Assembly (NCBI RefSeq): GCF_000149955.1
Contig: NC_030991.1
Coordinates: 902,943 to 966,942, forward strand
From: Fusarium oxysporum f. sp. lycopersici 4287
Taxonomy: Eukaryota > Ascomycota > Sordariomycetes > Hypocreales > Nectriaceae
Reading direction: 5' to 3'
Length of the DNA stretch: 64,000 bases
Position 1 is the first letter of the stretch, and each line of letters starts with the position of its first letter. Positions 29,546 to 40,845 of this stretch are shown here, one piece after another. Under the pieces are notes generated by a model. That model saw nothing but the letters and a program-made list of their open reading frames with translations, ran no database searches and was not told the origin of the DNA. The position numbers were made by a program, and so were the translations under genes.

Positions 29546-31324
29546 TTAGAAACTTCTTTTCTCTGTAACCTTAGACCTGGCCTTTTTCTTTCCAATTTCC
29601 CTTTTACTCCTTTTTCGAAACTCGTCAACTTTTTTCTGGTGATTTTGCGTTAAGAAGACACTATGCTCAGGATGTTGCTTGAGCAAGGTGTTTAGCTTCT
29701 GATTATCGTTGTTGACGAGAATCATGAGCCTGTCCGCCTCTGTCTGGTCCCTCATACTATAAACCGTCCTACCTACCACAAAAAGATTGGCATACATGGG
29801 CTCCGTAGTATATAGGTGCTTTTTGAGAATTTCAGTCCACTTGGCTTTTTCATGCCTTGGAGTTGAAATATCAATGTGGTCAAAGGTGAATGGTATAGGC
29901 TTGCATTGCATTCGATAAGAGGCCTTTTTCTTATCGATGTGGCGCTGATATGCGAGAACCGTGTCCTGAAGATTGTACTGACTGGTGACCTTATTGCAAG
30001 CGGAAGCAAGCGAGCGAAGGCTCATGTTGTTCACTCCACCGTCTTCTTTCAACCACCAGCCAGAATTGATGCCCTCCAAAGTTAGCTCAGCTGATTGGGC
30101 GATTTCTCCACATATGGACCTTCGCAACGCCACAAGGTCAGCGCCTCCGTTTTCAGTTTGTAGTGGATATTCGGGATGGACAAAGCCAAATAGAGAGATC
30201 AAATGACCAACTTCAGCCCGATCCAGGGTCTTGTTATACTCGTCATCATTTCCTGAGGAGAGAAGACTTCCACGTTGTGATTCATGATACATGCTGTAGC
30301 CACCGAGCTTCCAGCACGGCTCGTCTTCAATACCCTCTTTTATGGAGTCTACCATTTTAAAGCTTCCTCCTGCTTCCTGGGCAGCAACGTAAGTCCGCAC
30401 AGGTGCCGAAGTAAGCTTATATGTCGCCAAGCTCTCTAAATCACCGACAGTTTTCTCGTATCGCAGACGGGGCATACAAAGCGTAATTGGGATCTTGTAC
30501 AGCCAACAGAGCCTAATCAAGATCTGCATAGATGCGGAGAAAGACCCGACGATAATAGGACAATCATTATGACCTAGAATGATCTTGTTGGCTTTTGAGA
30601 AGTGGAACACCTCTCGTGCTTGCTCTGGAAGGGTCTTGTAGGCCAGAGGCTCTGGACCGAAAGGCTTTTCCGAGTCCCTTTCTGGCAAAGTTTTAGCAGA
30701 GAGCTTGTCAATGAGCTTGAAAGAAGCATCGGTGAATGAAGTGCGTAGTGGGCACTCGGCATCATGATATTGTCCCATCCCAGCTGCACGTTGTCCCTTG
30801 CTCGTGGCGACAAGGACGTCCCCCAAACGACGATAATAAACAGTCAAACCACACTCCATAGTGCTGAGCACACTGAATGATGCAAGTGTCCGTGCAGAAC
30901 CAATAAACATTGTCCATTCAGGACCTATAGTGTTAACAATTGATTCCATGATTTGGCTGTAACGGTTAGAGTTATCAACATAAACATCTTGAACCTTAAA
31001 AACTTTGGTCCACGGTTTATCTTGAGCGTGATTGGCGCGATATTCGATAACAAGTGCCTTGAATTCCTCTAGAAGTTTGCCGTCTCTTAAGTACTTGATG
31101 ACAAGGCGGCGAAGGATCAAGGCCAGGAGGGCGGTCTCGTGACATCTTTCACCACCCACCCTCGCGTCCAAAGAGCTCCAACCGTCTTTTATAACACCAT
31201 CGATGGTCCATTCGCCTGAGACGAGAAGGTTGATGGCATACTCTAAATCACGTTTCTTGAGAGCTTCCCAAGCATCAATGTCTCGGAAGGTATGCCCGTT
31301 TCTGGTCTTATTTAAGTGACTCAT
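29546..31324 (-). CDS. Unknown protein, 592 aa
   Basis: Intact intronless frame; the ATG at 31324 ('MSHLNKTRNGHTFRDIDAWE') is preferred because the upstream extension begins with TTG. Features seen: helical N-terminus ('TALLALILRRLVIKYLRDGK'), 'GPEWTMFIGSARTLASFSVL', 'ILGHNDCPIIVGSFSASMQI' with a hydrophobic stretch continuing 'LIRLCWLYKIPITLCMPRL', and a very basic tail ('KRSKREIGKKKARSKVTEK'). No signal peptide and no domain that I recognise. It has no stops despite lying among decayed TEs, so it is likely functional or recent. Possibilities not excluded include an endogenised mycovirus structural protein or an accessory-genome orphan. Confidence 0.75.
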   Translation of the reverse strand: MSHLNKTRNGHTFRDIDAWEALKKRDLEYAINLLVSGEWTIDGVIKDGWSSLDARVGGERCHETALLALILRRLVIKYLRDGKLLEEFKALVIEYRANHAQDKPWTKVFKVQDVYVDNSNRYSQIMESIVNTIGPEWTMFIGSARTLASFSVLSTMECGLTVYYRRLGDVLVATSKGQRAAGMGQYHDAECPLRTSFTDASFKLIDKLSAKTLPERDSEKPFGPEPLAYKTLPEQAREVFHFSKANKIILGHNDCPIIVGSFSASMQILIRLCWLYKIPITLCMPRLRYEKTVGDLESLATYKLTSAPVRTYVAAQEAGGSFKMVDSIKEGIEDEPCWKLGGYSMYHESQRGSLLSSGNDDEYNKTLDRAEVGHLISLFGFVHPEYPLQTENGGADLVALRRSICGEIAQSAELTLEGINSGWWLKEDGGVNNMSLRSLASACNKVTSQYNLQDTVLAYQRHIDKKKASYRMQCKPIPFTFDHIDISTPRHEKAKWTEILKKHLYTTEPMYANLFVVGRTVYSMRDQTEADRLMILVNNDNQKLNTLLKQHPEHSVFLTQNHQKKVDEFRKRSKREIGKKKARSKVTEKRSF

Positions 31325-33120
31325 CGAGGGCGATAGATTTGGACAGTGACGTAGGTTTGTAAACAGATTCAGTGGCAAAAATTGTTTTCTATAAGGCTGA
31401 AATTTATGCAATCATGCCAAAACATGGATCATCTGATTTCACGCCTGAGAGAGCACTTGCAGAGTTACGACGAACTGCGTTGTCCGAGCCTTAAGTATCT
31501 CTATTGGACATAGGTCTCTAGATGTGTCATACTGAAAAGCTATGTTAGATAGGGGCCCAGCGGTCTATTCTGACTGAAAGGGTAATAGTCGCTAACGCCT
31601 ACATACAACGCTTGCCTTTCGTCCTTATTTCCTCAAGCCCATGCTGTGCCACTTACGGCTGAATCTATATCCGCATTTCCTAAAGCCCATTCCTGGACCT
31701 TAGTTTCACACCATCAATGTGAAATTCGTATCCTTAAGTCCATATAGCGCCTGCTCTTAATTGCTGTCTTCCTTTCTGTTCTGCTGTAATAAAAGGAAGG
31801 TGCCATTACACTGGCAAGCCACTAAAGCATCTCGGTCAGCATACTATCAAGCCTCCAGCAGCAGCAGTCTATTTTACAGCGGATTTGTGGTTGTAGGGTA
31901 CTCCGTATTTTGATCGATGGAATTGGCCGTTTCCAGGTCACGGTTGAGAGTCAAAATAAGGAACGGGCCCTGTTTCCGTATCTATTACTTGAGTGGAATA
32001 ATTTAAATTGTAATATATTCTTCTAGATTAAAATAAGAGTATTCTAGCCAAATGTGAAGCTCTTAGTTTGAGGCCGTAAATATCGATCAGTGTGATTCAG
32101 CCAAGGTATACTATCAGGAGTATATCCTTCTCGTGTAATTCCGTTTCCGTAACTTGCAAACTTTTGCTTATTATTCTCAAACCTTATGTCATAGTCCTCC
32201 CATCTTACTATCTCTGTGGCCGCGTAGTAGTGAAGTATTGACCCTGGCCAAGGAACTATGACTTTTCCATTAGGAAGCGTATCTGTTTTACCGCGTTTTA
32301 GTCTCGACTGATGTTAATCCGCGGTAACAAAGGTGATGGCTTACATCATGATGAACATGGCCCCGCCCAGACCATCTCGCGCATACGTGATTGAACCCAC
32401 TGGTTGAAAGCGTCTTGGGCTGATTGCTTAACTGTCTAGGCCTGACCCACGCTGTCAGACAACTATAACACACAGATGTTGAAGGACTTTTAACAAGTCT
32501 CCCACTCTTTCAGCTTAGCTTGTTCGAATGGTGCGCTAGGCTCTATGTGAATTATCAGCTATCCGCTTCTGAAAATGTATGGATCTTGACCGCGAAATTC
32601 ACGATTGGCTGCAATGCTCAGGGCCGACGACAAGGTCAACAACTTGCTAGACGATATACCAACAACCAGCTAAAAATACGTATGAGAATATGAATAAGGT
32701 GAATCTGAAGGCCTTAGTGTGTGCTTCATCTAATGTTCATAAGTTTTACATTACATTTAGTGCCAGTTTGAGTCTGTCAGTAGACGATAGAGAGAGAGAC
32801 AGAGAGAGAGAGATAGAGCCAAGAAGGACTGGTGTTCTGGCAATATTGGCCTCGCCGGCAACTCTCACTTGGCATCGTGCAATGGTTTATTGCCACACTT
32901 CTACCGCCTTCATTCAAGGCTATCGCCCCGTGGCTCCACATGCGTTTCGAAGATAAAGCAAGTGATTCCTACACTCTGCTCCCCAACTGCACTAGGTGGT
33001 AAACACAGGACCTTACTAATATCGTGAGTGAACTGGAAGTCTCATCCTCTAGCCTTGATCACCAGGGCAAACTGAACGAGAAGCGTGTGCTCCTGAGAAG
33101 CCAAAAGTTTTTGTCGCTCC
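31325..33120. other. Intergenic with a GA microsatellite
   Basis: About 1.8 kb without a gene. A GA-rich tract lies at about 32785-32816. No terminal repeats or coding remnants recognised. Confidence 0.5.
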
Positions 33121-33288
33121 ACTGTCGCGCAGGGTCAAAGAGGCGCGTCACGTCGTGATTTACGTGCTCTCAATGATTAACAAAATGCTGCTCAAAACGT
33201 TCAAATGCTGTCGCAATGCAATTCGTGATGTCGGTCAGTTTGCGGCTTCGTAGATGGAGGTTTGCGGTTCGCGACGTGATTCGCGAAC
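33121..33288 (+). repeat. ~168-bp duplicated segment, copy B (upstream of KMT6)
   Basis: Same orientation as copy A at 25359-25525. The terminal hairpin is slightly damaged (CGGTTCGCG-N8-CGCGAACTG type). Lies about 1.0-1.2 kb upstream of the KMT6 ATG. Confidence 0.85.
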
Positions 33289-34298
33289 TGTATCTCTTCA
33301 ATTGTCGAAAGTTTCCCGAAAGTACCTTAAATTGGTGGCTGGGAATTGTTGGATACGCGAGTAGGGTTGATGTCCAATTAAAATAGGGTTAATTTTCGCG
33401 CTTTAGGATCAATCTAGTCCCCAGGAGCTCGTCCTTCTTCTTCTGTCTCTGTTCTGTCCTTTTAGGTGTTTTCCCCGCCACCCGGTATTGACATATCCGG
33501 GATCCACAAAATACAAGTTTCTTTTATCGAGGCACTATCACTAATCCAGCAGGAGTGGGCTCCATTTTCCTTCATCACAATATTATTCTTGTATCCAGAA
33601 AAGGAGGGGAATTGAACCAACCCTTAACAGAGTGATCAAAGAATCAAGACCACAATCAATAATATCGCCACATTCTGGTCCACACTTTGATACACCCACC
33701 CCATCGTATTTGGGCGCATCTAACAAGCTTCGATTGATCAGGACCATATTAACTTAAGCAGATGTTGGTATTTAGAGGCGACAGTTTCCTGTCAACAAGC
33801 TCCTAGGAAAAATGGTTGCTCCCTCAGGAAAGGCGTGGCCGGGGAGACTCGCGCTAAACTCCGTTGGTGAAACGTGCTCCTCTTGTCAAGCCCCCTGCGG
33901 ACTTCTCTCAATGCGCGCGCTGGACACTCAATCACCACTCACTTTCATCTCAAGCCTCACAAACAAACAGCAAAAGTCTCTCACGCAAACTAGATTTGTC
34001 GGCATCATATGAGGGCTTATTTGCGAAAGGTATACTGGATCAGCGGGGTTCATTCGCGCCTTTGGCCGCGCCTGCTCACCAGTCAGAACCTGCACCCTCT
34101 ATTTTGCCACACGCATCTTTCCATTCAGGGTTCTCAAGAGCCATCTCAAACTAACCTCCGTTCAACTGCCGGGGCAAACTCGCAGCCTGCGTCGCCCTTT
34201 CTTTCAATTCACCATCAACCACGAGACCGCTTTCATTGCAGAATGGTGCATGCAGCTGCGAGTGAAGGAGAGGGTCAATCTAGAAAACCTTGACAAAG
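33289..34298. other. Upstream region and probable 5' UTR of KMT6
   Basis: Pyrimidine-rich stretches (around 33421-33480) and short upstream frames (33812-34012, 34009-34293). No other gene recognised. Confidence 0.5.
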
Positions 34299-37200
34299 AT
34301 GTCAATCGCAGCCATGGCTCCACGCCCAGTCCGAAGTCCAGCTCCAGCTCCTGCTCCTGCTCCTGCTCGTCCTCCAACACAAATCGATGTAATCAACTTG
34401 AGCTTGGACGATTCAAGCGATCTTGGGAATAATGCTTCTCTTCCACGAAGATCACCATCGCCACAGCCCGCTCGTCTCGAGACCACTAATGCCCGATTTT
34501 GCTTGATCGACGAAGCTGGTAGTCCCAGCCAGACGCCCATCAGCCCGCCTCAGAAACGACCTGGCCAATCCAGCTTTCACTCATTTGAGCCATCTCGTCC
34601 GTCGCAGCCGACGTTCAGGCCAGTGCAAAAGGTGACCACGTCAAATGGTAAATCGGATGATGCCCAAGACATGGCAAGGTCGTCTGACGTGCGACACCCC
34701 AACCTGTGGCATCAGCAGGCGATGCCGTCCTCGGAGCATCGTTCTCCCAAAGCAATTCAACATCTCAAGGCTATAAGCCCTGAGTATCATACCCCGCGAA
34801 AGCCGGAATGGGATGTCTCTCGCATCGTTCAAGCCTTGACCACATTTCGCCAAGATATCAAAGACGGACATGCACGCATGACATCCTACATCATCGAATC
34901 CACCAAGCCTGTGGAGCGCCGTGTTCTCACAGGCAAGGATCTCTTTACCGGCCTCAGCAGCGAACCTACGTTAGCGGACAAGGCTGATACGATGAGAATC
35001 AAATTCAAAGTAGTCGACCCCATACACTTTGATAAATCGATACTGACATCTGGAAACAGGAACACTCCAAGCCCAAGAGCAACAAACGTGAGGATTACTA
35101 TGAGGCTAGACCAATCCAGACTGACGAAGAGCGGGTTCCCCCGTATCGCTTTCACCACGTGGAAATTAAGAAGAATATCCTCACCCCAAACACGATGCTA
35201 ACATTTGTTCCCCACTTGAGGGACCTTGAGAGTTCGGAGAAGTCAAAGTACAACGTTTGGTTGCAGGAGCTGGAGGACATCGACCGCAAATCTGGATTTA
35301 AGCCCATGAGCCGTGAGGAGAAGGTACGCGTAACTGTCCGCTCGGAATTCGCCTCGACTGTCTCGCTCTACCTTGAAAACTGGCTGGACAGGCTCAGGCT
35401 TCCCGGCTGCGATAAATCAACTCTGATCCGGTACATGGCAAATCGGCCACCCGATGATGCGATCACGCCCCGACAGAAGTCCGACATCCTCAACGCCCAT
35501 CGCCCAGCCGAGTCCAGTACCCCTCCTGAGGCCAACAGGGCTGTCGAAATGTTCATAGAAGCATTTCATTGTGTATTCTATCAAAACGAATCTTCGACGA
35601 AACAGATTGCGCTCCGAGATGTCCTCTTGCTCGACGAGTCTGTCGACAGCATCATGGACACCAATCCGATGGCCAAGAACGGCTCTCTCTCTCTAAACGA
35701 AAACGAATTTGAGGCTGTCGAATTCAATTTGGGAACTTATTGTATTCTTGGCTGTCTCATCTGCTTCAGCCATTCTTGCGAGCATGGAGAGTACGATGCT
35801 TCCAACAGCAAACGCTCCCTTTCGATGCTGCCTCGCCTCTCGGATACCCTCAGGCGAAGACGACGCATCCCGTCCGATAAGGCCAACGTCGCCAACGGGC
35901 ATTCTCCTAACCCCTGCAAACGCAGCTGCTACCATACATCGACCACTTCCGTAGTAAACTCTGCGCAGCGGCCTTGGACGCCGGAAGAGCACATCGTTAT
36001 GCGATCCATGATTGTGACAGCCGACCACAGTCGCGTCAAAACAGACCCCTTCTGCATTGTGGCCCACATTCTTGACCGCGACTGCCGCGACGTTTTCCAC
36101 GAGTATGAACGCCTCGGCATCAGACTGCCTCCGCGCGAGCCAGTCAGCAAGACGCCAATTAAGACGGTCTCATGGTATGATCGCTTCAAAAAGGCGCTGA
36201 TTGGCGACTGGGAAAATCGCACACGCAGCCACGAGCATCAACAGCGTGAGTTGATTGAGCCCTGCTTCCACGAAGGACCATGCACCCAGGAAAATTGCAT
36301 TTGTGTCCAGTATGGATATTTATGTGAGAAGTACTGCGGATGCACGGTGGAGAATTGCGCGTACAAATTCACTGGCTGCGCCTGCCATGTGCAAGGCAAA
36401 ACTTGTCTTGCGAAACAAAAGGATAGGCTATGTATTTGTGTGCAGCTGCACCGCGAGTGCGATCCGGATCTCTGCGGTACCTGTGGCGTTCTGGAGAGGG
36501 CTGATCCGGAAAATGCCGAAGATGAACTCATCCACGCGACTGGCTGCCAGAACTGTTCTTTACAGCGTGGTCTTACCAAGGCTCTCGCGTTAGGCCAAAG
36601 CCAGCTAGAGGGAGTTGGCTACGGGCTTTTCGCAGCTGAATGTATCGCACAGGGTGATTTCATCATCGAGTATGTTGGAGAACTCATCACCCATGACGAA
36701 GGCGTTCGGAGAGAGGCCAGACGCGGTGATGTATTCGATGAAGAATCCAACATCTCGTACGTCTTCACTCTTCTCGAAAATGAAGGCATGTGGGTGGACG
36801 CGGCTTTATATGGTAACCTGAGCCGTTACATCAACCATGCATCGGAGAAGTCAGGCGGCGACAAGCGTGGCTGCAACATCACGCCCCAGATTCTTTACGT
36901 CAATGGCGAATACCGGATCAAATTCACTGCGACGCGTGACATTCAGGCTGGCGAGGAACTTTTCTTCAACTATGGCGAGAACTTCCCAAATCTGACCAAG
37001 AAGGTGCTCGACCATAAGGCGGGAGAGATGTCTGACGAGGCCAAGAAGCGGACACGCCGTCCAAACCGGGTCGATCATAAACAGGGAGTAGCCAGAAAAG
37101 CGCCCGAGTCTGACAAAAGGAAGTCTGACAAAAAGAAGTCTGACAAAAAGAAGTCTGACAAAAAGAAGTCTGACAAAAAGAAGCCTGGCAAGGGCAAGAC

Positions 37201-37714
37201 GGCCTCACATCATGACCTTGAAGACGAGGACTTGGAAATGTACGAGTCGCCCGAATTCATACCAAAACTACCGCGAAAGCGGAAGCGAGAAATACAGGAT
37301 GACTCTGAGGAGGACGAGTATCATCCAACGGCAACAGATGCGACTGGGTCTTGCGCCGGGTCTCCGTCAACAATTGACTCGGACTTTGCGTTAGGGAAGA
37401 GTTCGGGCAGTCTTCGAAAACGAGCACGTCGGCCACTGAAGTCAGCAGTGGCCGAGCATATGGGCAAGTCTCGAGGCGAGCCCAGGACATGGGGGAAACG
37501 GGGCGGAACCAGACCCGGCAGTGGAAGGCCTAGAAAGCATCCACACAGGGCGCCGAAGCCCGCCCCCTCCCCGATGCCCGAACAACCAGTAACCATGACG
37601 CCAGGTCAGCCTCAGACTGAAACTCCGGAAGTGACACAACCACTGGTGATGGCACTTGGCTTGCAAGGGCGGCAGGCCATGGAAATTGACGGCGGTTTAG
37701 AAGATGGGAATTGA
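34299..37714 (+). CDS. KMT6: E(z)/KMT6-type histone H3K27 methyltransferase (PRC2 catalytic subunit)
   Basis: Two exons, 34299-35009 and 35060-37714, joined by a 50-nt intron with donor GTAGTC and a TACTGAC branch site; 1,121 aa. Order: proline/serine-rich N-terminus; SANT-like segment about 541-590 ('RPWTPEEHIVMRSMI', 'FCIVAHILDRDCRDVF'); cysteine-rich CXC/pre-SET from about 639 ('CTQENCICVQYGYLCEKYC', 'GCACHVQGKTC'); SET domain about 748-880 with 'GVGYGLFAAECIAQGDFIIE', 'GNLSRYINHAS..GCNITP' and 'GEELFFNYGENF'; a lysine-rich tandem repeat (921-945); acidic patches; and an AT-hook-like 'GSGRPRKHPHR'. The SAM/substrate motifs are present, so it should be active. Known role of the family: trimethylation of H3K27 with EED and SUZ12, silencing facultative heterochromatin, including accessory chromosomes and secondary-metabolite clusters. 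Whether this is the core gene or a second copy is not visible here. Confidence 0.92.
37109..37183 (+). repeat. Five tandem 15-bp units inside KMT6 (SDKKK repeat)
   Basis: Unit TCTGACAAAAAGAAG, first copy with one change. Encodes five consecutive SDK(K/R)K pentapeptides. In-frame length, so copy-number change would not break the protein. Confidence 0.95.
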
Positions 37715-37945
37715 CAGGGGTGCTACACCATGTTGATACGCCTACTACACCTTACGTGCTACACTTTTTGAAGCCTTCTATGGTCCCAAAACTTGTCGGC
37801 CCGTCAGGTCCACCCGCGCAAGGCAGTGAAGCCAGTTCGCTCCACCACGCCTTAACAGCTATTGGGAAGCCGCCCCTGCCGAATCTTTACAATCTTTACA
37901 GTTTTACAGTCTTTTAGTTAGGGAAATATAAAAGCCGGCGCAGCC

Positions 37946-38620
37946 GTGAGCGTTTTTGCCGCGAAATGGATGCGATTGCTAAAGAGATCCTGGTCCAAGG
38001 TGGGAGGTAATGGAGATTCCGTCGCCGCGACGTGTCGGCCTTCGAGAACTACGAAGCCTACGGCAAAACTGCAGGAAAAGCTGCAGGTGGCCGAGAAAAA
38101 GACGGACACGATAAGGAATATGTGGTCACAGCAGTCGCACGAAGGTGGGAGTGAAGGTGAGAACGGACCGGCCGACAGGGTTGGAGAATCACTGATGATG
38201 GGAGACGCGATGGGCAACGACGTGTCGCTCATGCGGACCATGCTCCGAGGGATGCTCCAGGAGACGTCGACCCGTCTCATGAGTGAACAGAAGCAGATGC
38301 TTGAGAGACTCTGGGACGCGTTGATGGGAATCAGCGAACGGCGACGCAGATGATGGGCGGACAACTGCACGATCCGACAGCTTCAGCAAGAAATCCAGGC
38401 GGTCAAATGGCAGGTAATCGAGGAGTCGAAGAAGGCAGATGAGCCTAGTCGCATGCACGAACAGGCAACGAGGTAGCTATGGGTGATGCGAGAGTAGACG
38501 AGTGAACAGACGAAGGAACAATTGAAGACCATACGTGAACAGGCTGCGAGGGACCTTGACCAGATGCGAGAGCAAGTCATGAAGGAGCTGCGAAAAACAC
38601 ATTTCCAAACGGCAGAGTAG
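37946..38620 (+). pseudogene. Coiled-coil protein gene inactivated by C-to-T stops
   Basis: One plus frame reads as a charged helical protein ('AKLQEKLQVAEKKTDTIRNM', 'LQETSTRLMSEQKQMLERLW', 'TIREQAARDLDQMREQVMKE') but is cut by TGA at about 38351, TAG at about 38475 and TAG at about 38493. Each is one C-to-T change from CGA or CAG. No frameshifts are needed, which favours RIP over random decay. Start not identified (first open codon is GTG). Family unknown. Confidence 0.55.
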
Positions 38621-38654
38621 GCATGAACTTCACGGCCTTAGGAAACAACTGCAT

Positions 38655-38788
38655 TAGTAATCTAGCTATATGCTTTAGGTAACTCTGCGGGATGGAATAC
38701 CCCGCACAATAGATAACAATCAATCAACATATTTGCTGCTGCTCATCACATTCACTTTGACACTTCAAGCACGCTAAGTGCGACATCT
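38655..38788 (-). repeat. Dispersed ~140-bp repeat, copy 2
   Basis: Reverse-complement partner of 18871-19010; immediately follows the decayed coiled-coil gene. Confidence 0.75.
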
Positions 38789-39087
38789 TGCTAACGTGCA
38801 CCTTTGGGAAAGTGCGATCAGATTGAAGAATAGGTGGGGGTCAGGATGATCTTGCCCATATTTGGAAGAACCTCGATGTGTGCACGGACCAGATTCTGTG
38901 TAATTCGACACATTACAGTGAGCCCTTGTTACAGTAGAGTAGCTGACTTGGAGGTAGGCTAACCCTAAGGGGCCAAGTGGGGGTTGGCCTGTAAGGAAGG
39001 TATGGAGCAACTGGCATGCATTATAAAGAAAATCAAACCCTCGAGATCTATTAGAGCCGCAGTGAGTATTATCAAAAAAAGCAAAGG

Positions 39088-40845
39088 CTACGCCGAACGA
39101 GTCCGTCTTGCAAGCTGCACCATAGGTCCATCCCTAATACCGACGAATATATCATGTAGTTGGTACTGATCACTAGTGCGACGGCCCTCGACAGCATTAA
39201 GGCTACCGCCACCTAAGATTACTAGTGATATCAGGCCTGATCTCGTAGTTGTAAACAATCCTCGCCAAAACCAAACTCATCTCAAGATAGGCCAGGTTCT
39301 TTCCAATACATCCCCGAGGTCCAGTAGAGAAAGGCATGAAAGCGCTCTGAGCCAGAGCAACGCTCTCAGCCGAAACACCAGACTCATTCTTCTCATCAAC
39401 TATCCAACGCTCTGGATAAAACTTAAACGGCTCAGGGTAGAACTCAGGGTTATGGTGAAGGCAATAGGATGCACAGCTGACATTGATACCCTCGGGGATA
39501 TACTTCCCATCGACAACGATTCCGCCCTTGTCGACCTCTCGAGCAAGATCAGCTGGAACGGGAGGACTCATACGCAATGTTTCGTCGATAAAGGCTCGAA
39601 GATACTGACAAGAATAAAGAGTCGTGCCGCCCTTGATGTCATCAGCACTAGAGAACGCAGAAGTAATCTCCTTTACGAGCTTCTCCTGAACCTGAGGGCT
39701 GCGCGAAAGGTAGAAGAAAGCAGCAGCTGTGCTAGTAGCAGTCGTGTCAGAGCCAGCAATAATGAGAGATTCACTCTCACCAAAAAGCTCATCTTTGGTG
39801 TATCCCTTTCCAGTTACGGGGTCCACGGCCTGAAGGAGATAATGGAAGAAGTCTTTTCGGCTGTCAGCTTCGGGCTTGTTCAATTTTCGAGCGTCGTCTT
39901 CGACTTTTGCTCTCTCGGCGAAGCATTTCTCCACAAAGTTTTGCCATCTACTCAGGGCAGGGGGTGCGGCGACAGCGAGGAGTTGGTCGAGACCACGAGG
40001 CTTGAGCCATACCCATAGAGCAGTAAAGGGGGAATAAGCGATCTAGATCCCTGGTTAGTCACAGTCATAATTTACTGGTATTCTTGAAGGAGGCTCTTAC
40101 GGGGTGAAGAAGAGCCATAAAGTCGGTCATGAGGCGTGGGATATGTCGCAGATCGCTATCGTGCTCCTTCATGCCAAACGATTTACCAAAATATAGATCA
40201 CCAAGGATGTCAAAAACGAGATGATCTGACCATCGAGCCATGTTCAGAGAGTCGGACCATTGCTTTTTACCAATCTCTTCGTTGATCAATTCGAACCATC
40301 GATCAATGTTCTCTTGGATAAACGGCTCGCAAGAACGCATTGCCTTATCAGAAAAGGCGTTGTTCATGACGCGCCTCTTCCGAGCATGGATAGTCTTATC
40401 AATCGTGTTCCATGTTGTCATGGCATGAACATTGCGAGGATATGCCTTGTAATATTCGGCCTTTTTCACATTGGCTTTGTTGTTGAAGATGGCCTTGAGG
40501 CCGGTGGGAGTGTTGATCAGGACAGTATTGGGAGTAATGCGGAATGTTGAGCCTATTAGATATGATAATATCAGACGATATTTTCCTATTATCGGCTCGT
40601 GAAGCATTTTACTCACCGTACTTCTGCTGTAGTTGCCAGAACCATATATGGCGATTCTGCTTCTTAGTACGGTAGTACGCCGGAAATGCTGAGATGCGTG
40701 CCCAGAAAGGGCCTGGATATTTGGAGAGAGGATGGAAGTAAAGTCTATACACAATCGTAGCAATGATCCAGCTCAAGGCTAGTGCGGCTACCAGAGCCAA
40801 AGCTTGAGAGGGAGAGATGTCCTTCACCGTGTATCGAATGAACAT
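39088..40845 (-). CDS. Cytochrome P450 with a C-terminal frameshift
   Basis: Exons 40617-40845, 40101-40552 and down to 40042 on the minus strand, with introns 40553-40616 and 40043-40100. N-terminal membrane anchor ('ALALVAALALSWIIATIVY'), 'HPLSKYPGPFWARIS' hinge, I-helix 'IIAGSDTTATSTAAAFF', ExxR 'FIDETLRMSPP', and heme loop 'FMPFSTGPRGCIGKNLAYLE' with the Cys ligand. The style matches benzoate-4-monooxygenase/isotrichodermin C-15 hydroxylase-like fungal P450s. The present frame stops at 39203 after 'DITSN'. Shifting one base at about 39214 continues as 'GGGSLNAVEGRRTSDQYQLH' and 'DIFVGIRDGPMVQL' to a stop at 39088. Catalytic residues lie before the break, so partial function is conceivable, but loss of the last ~40 residues usually destabilises P450s. 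No partner pathway genes adjoin it. Confidence 0.85.
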
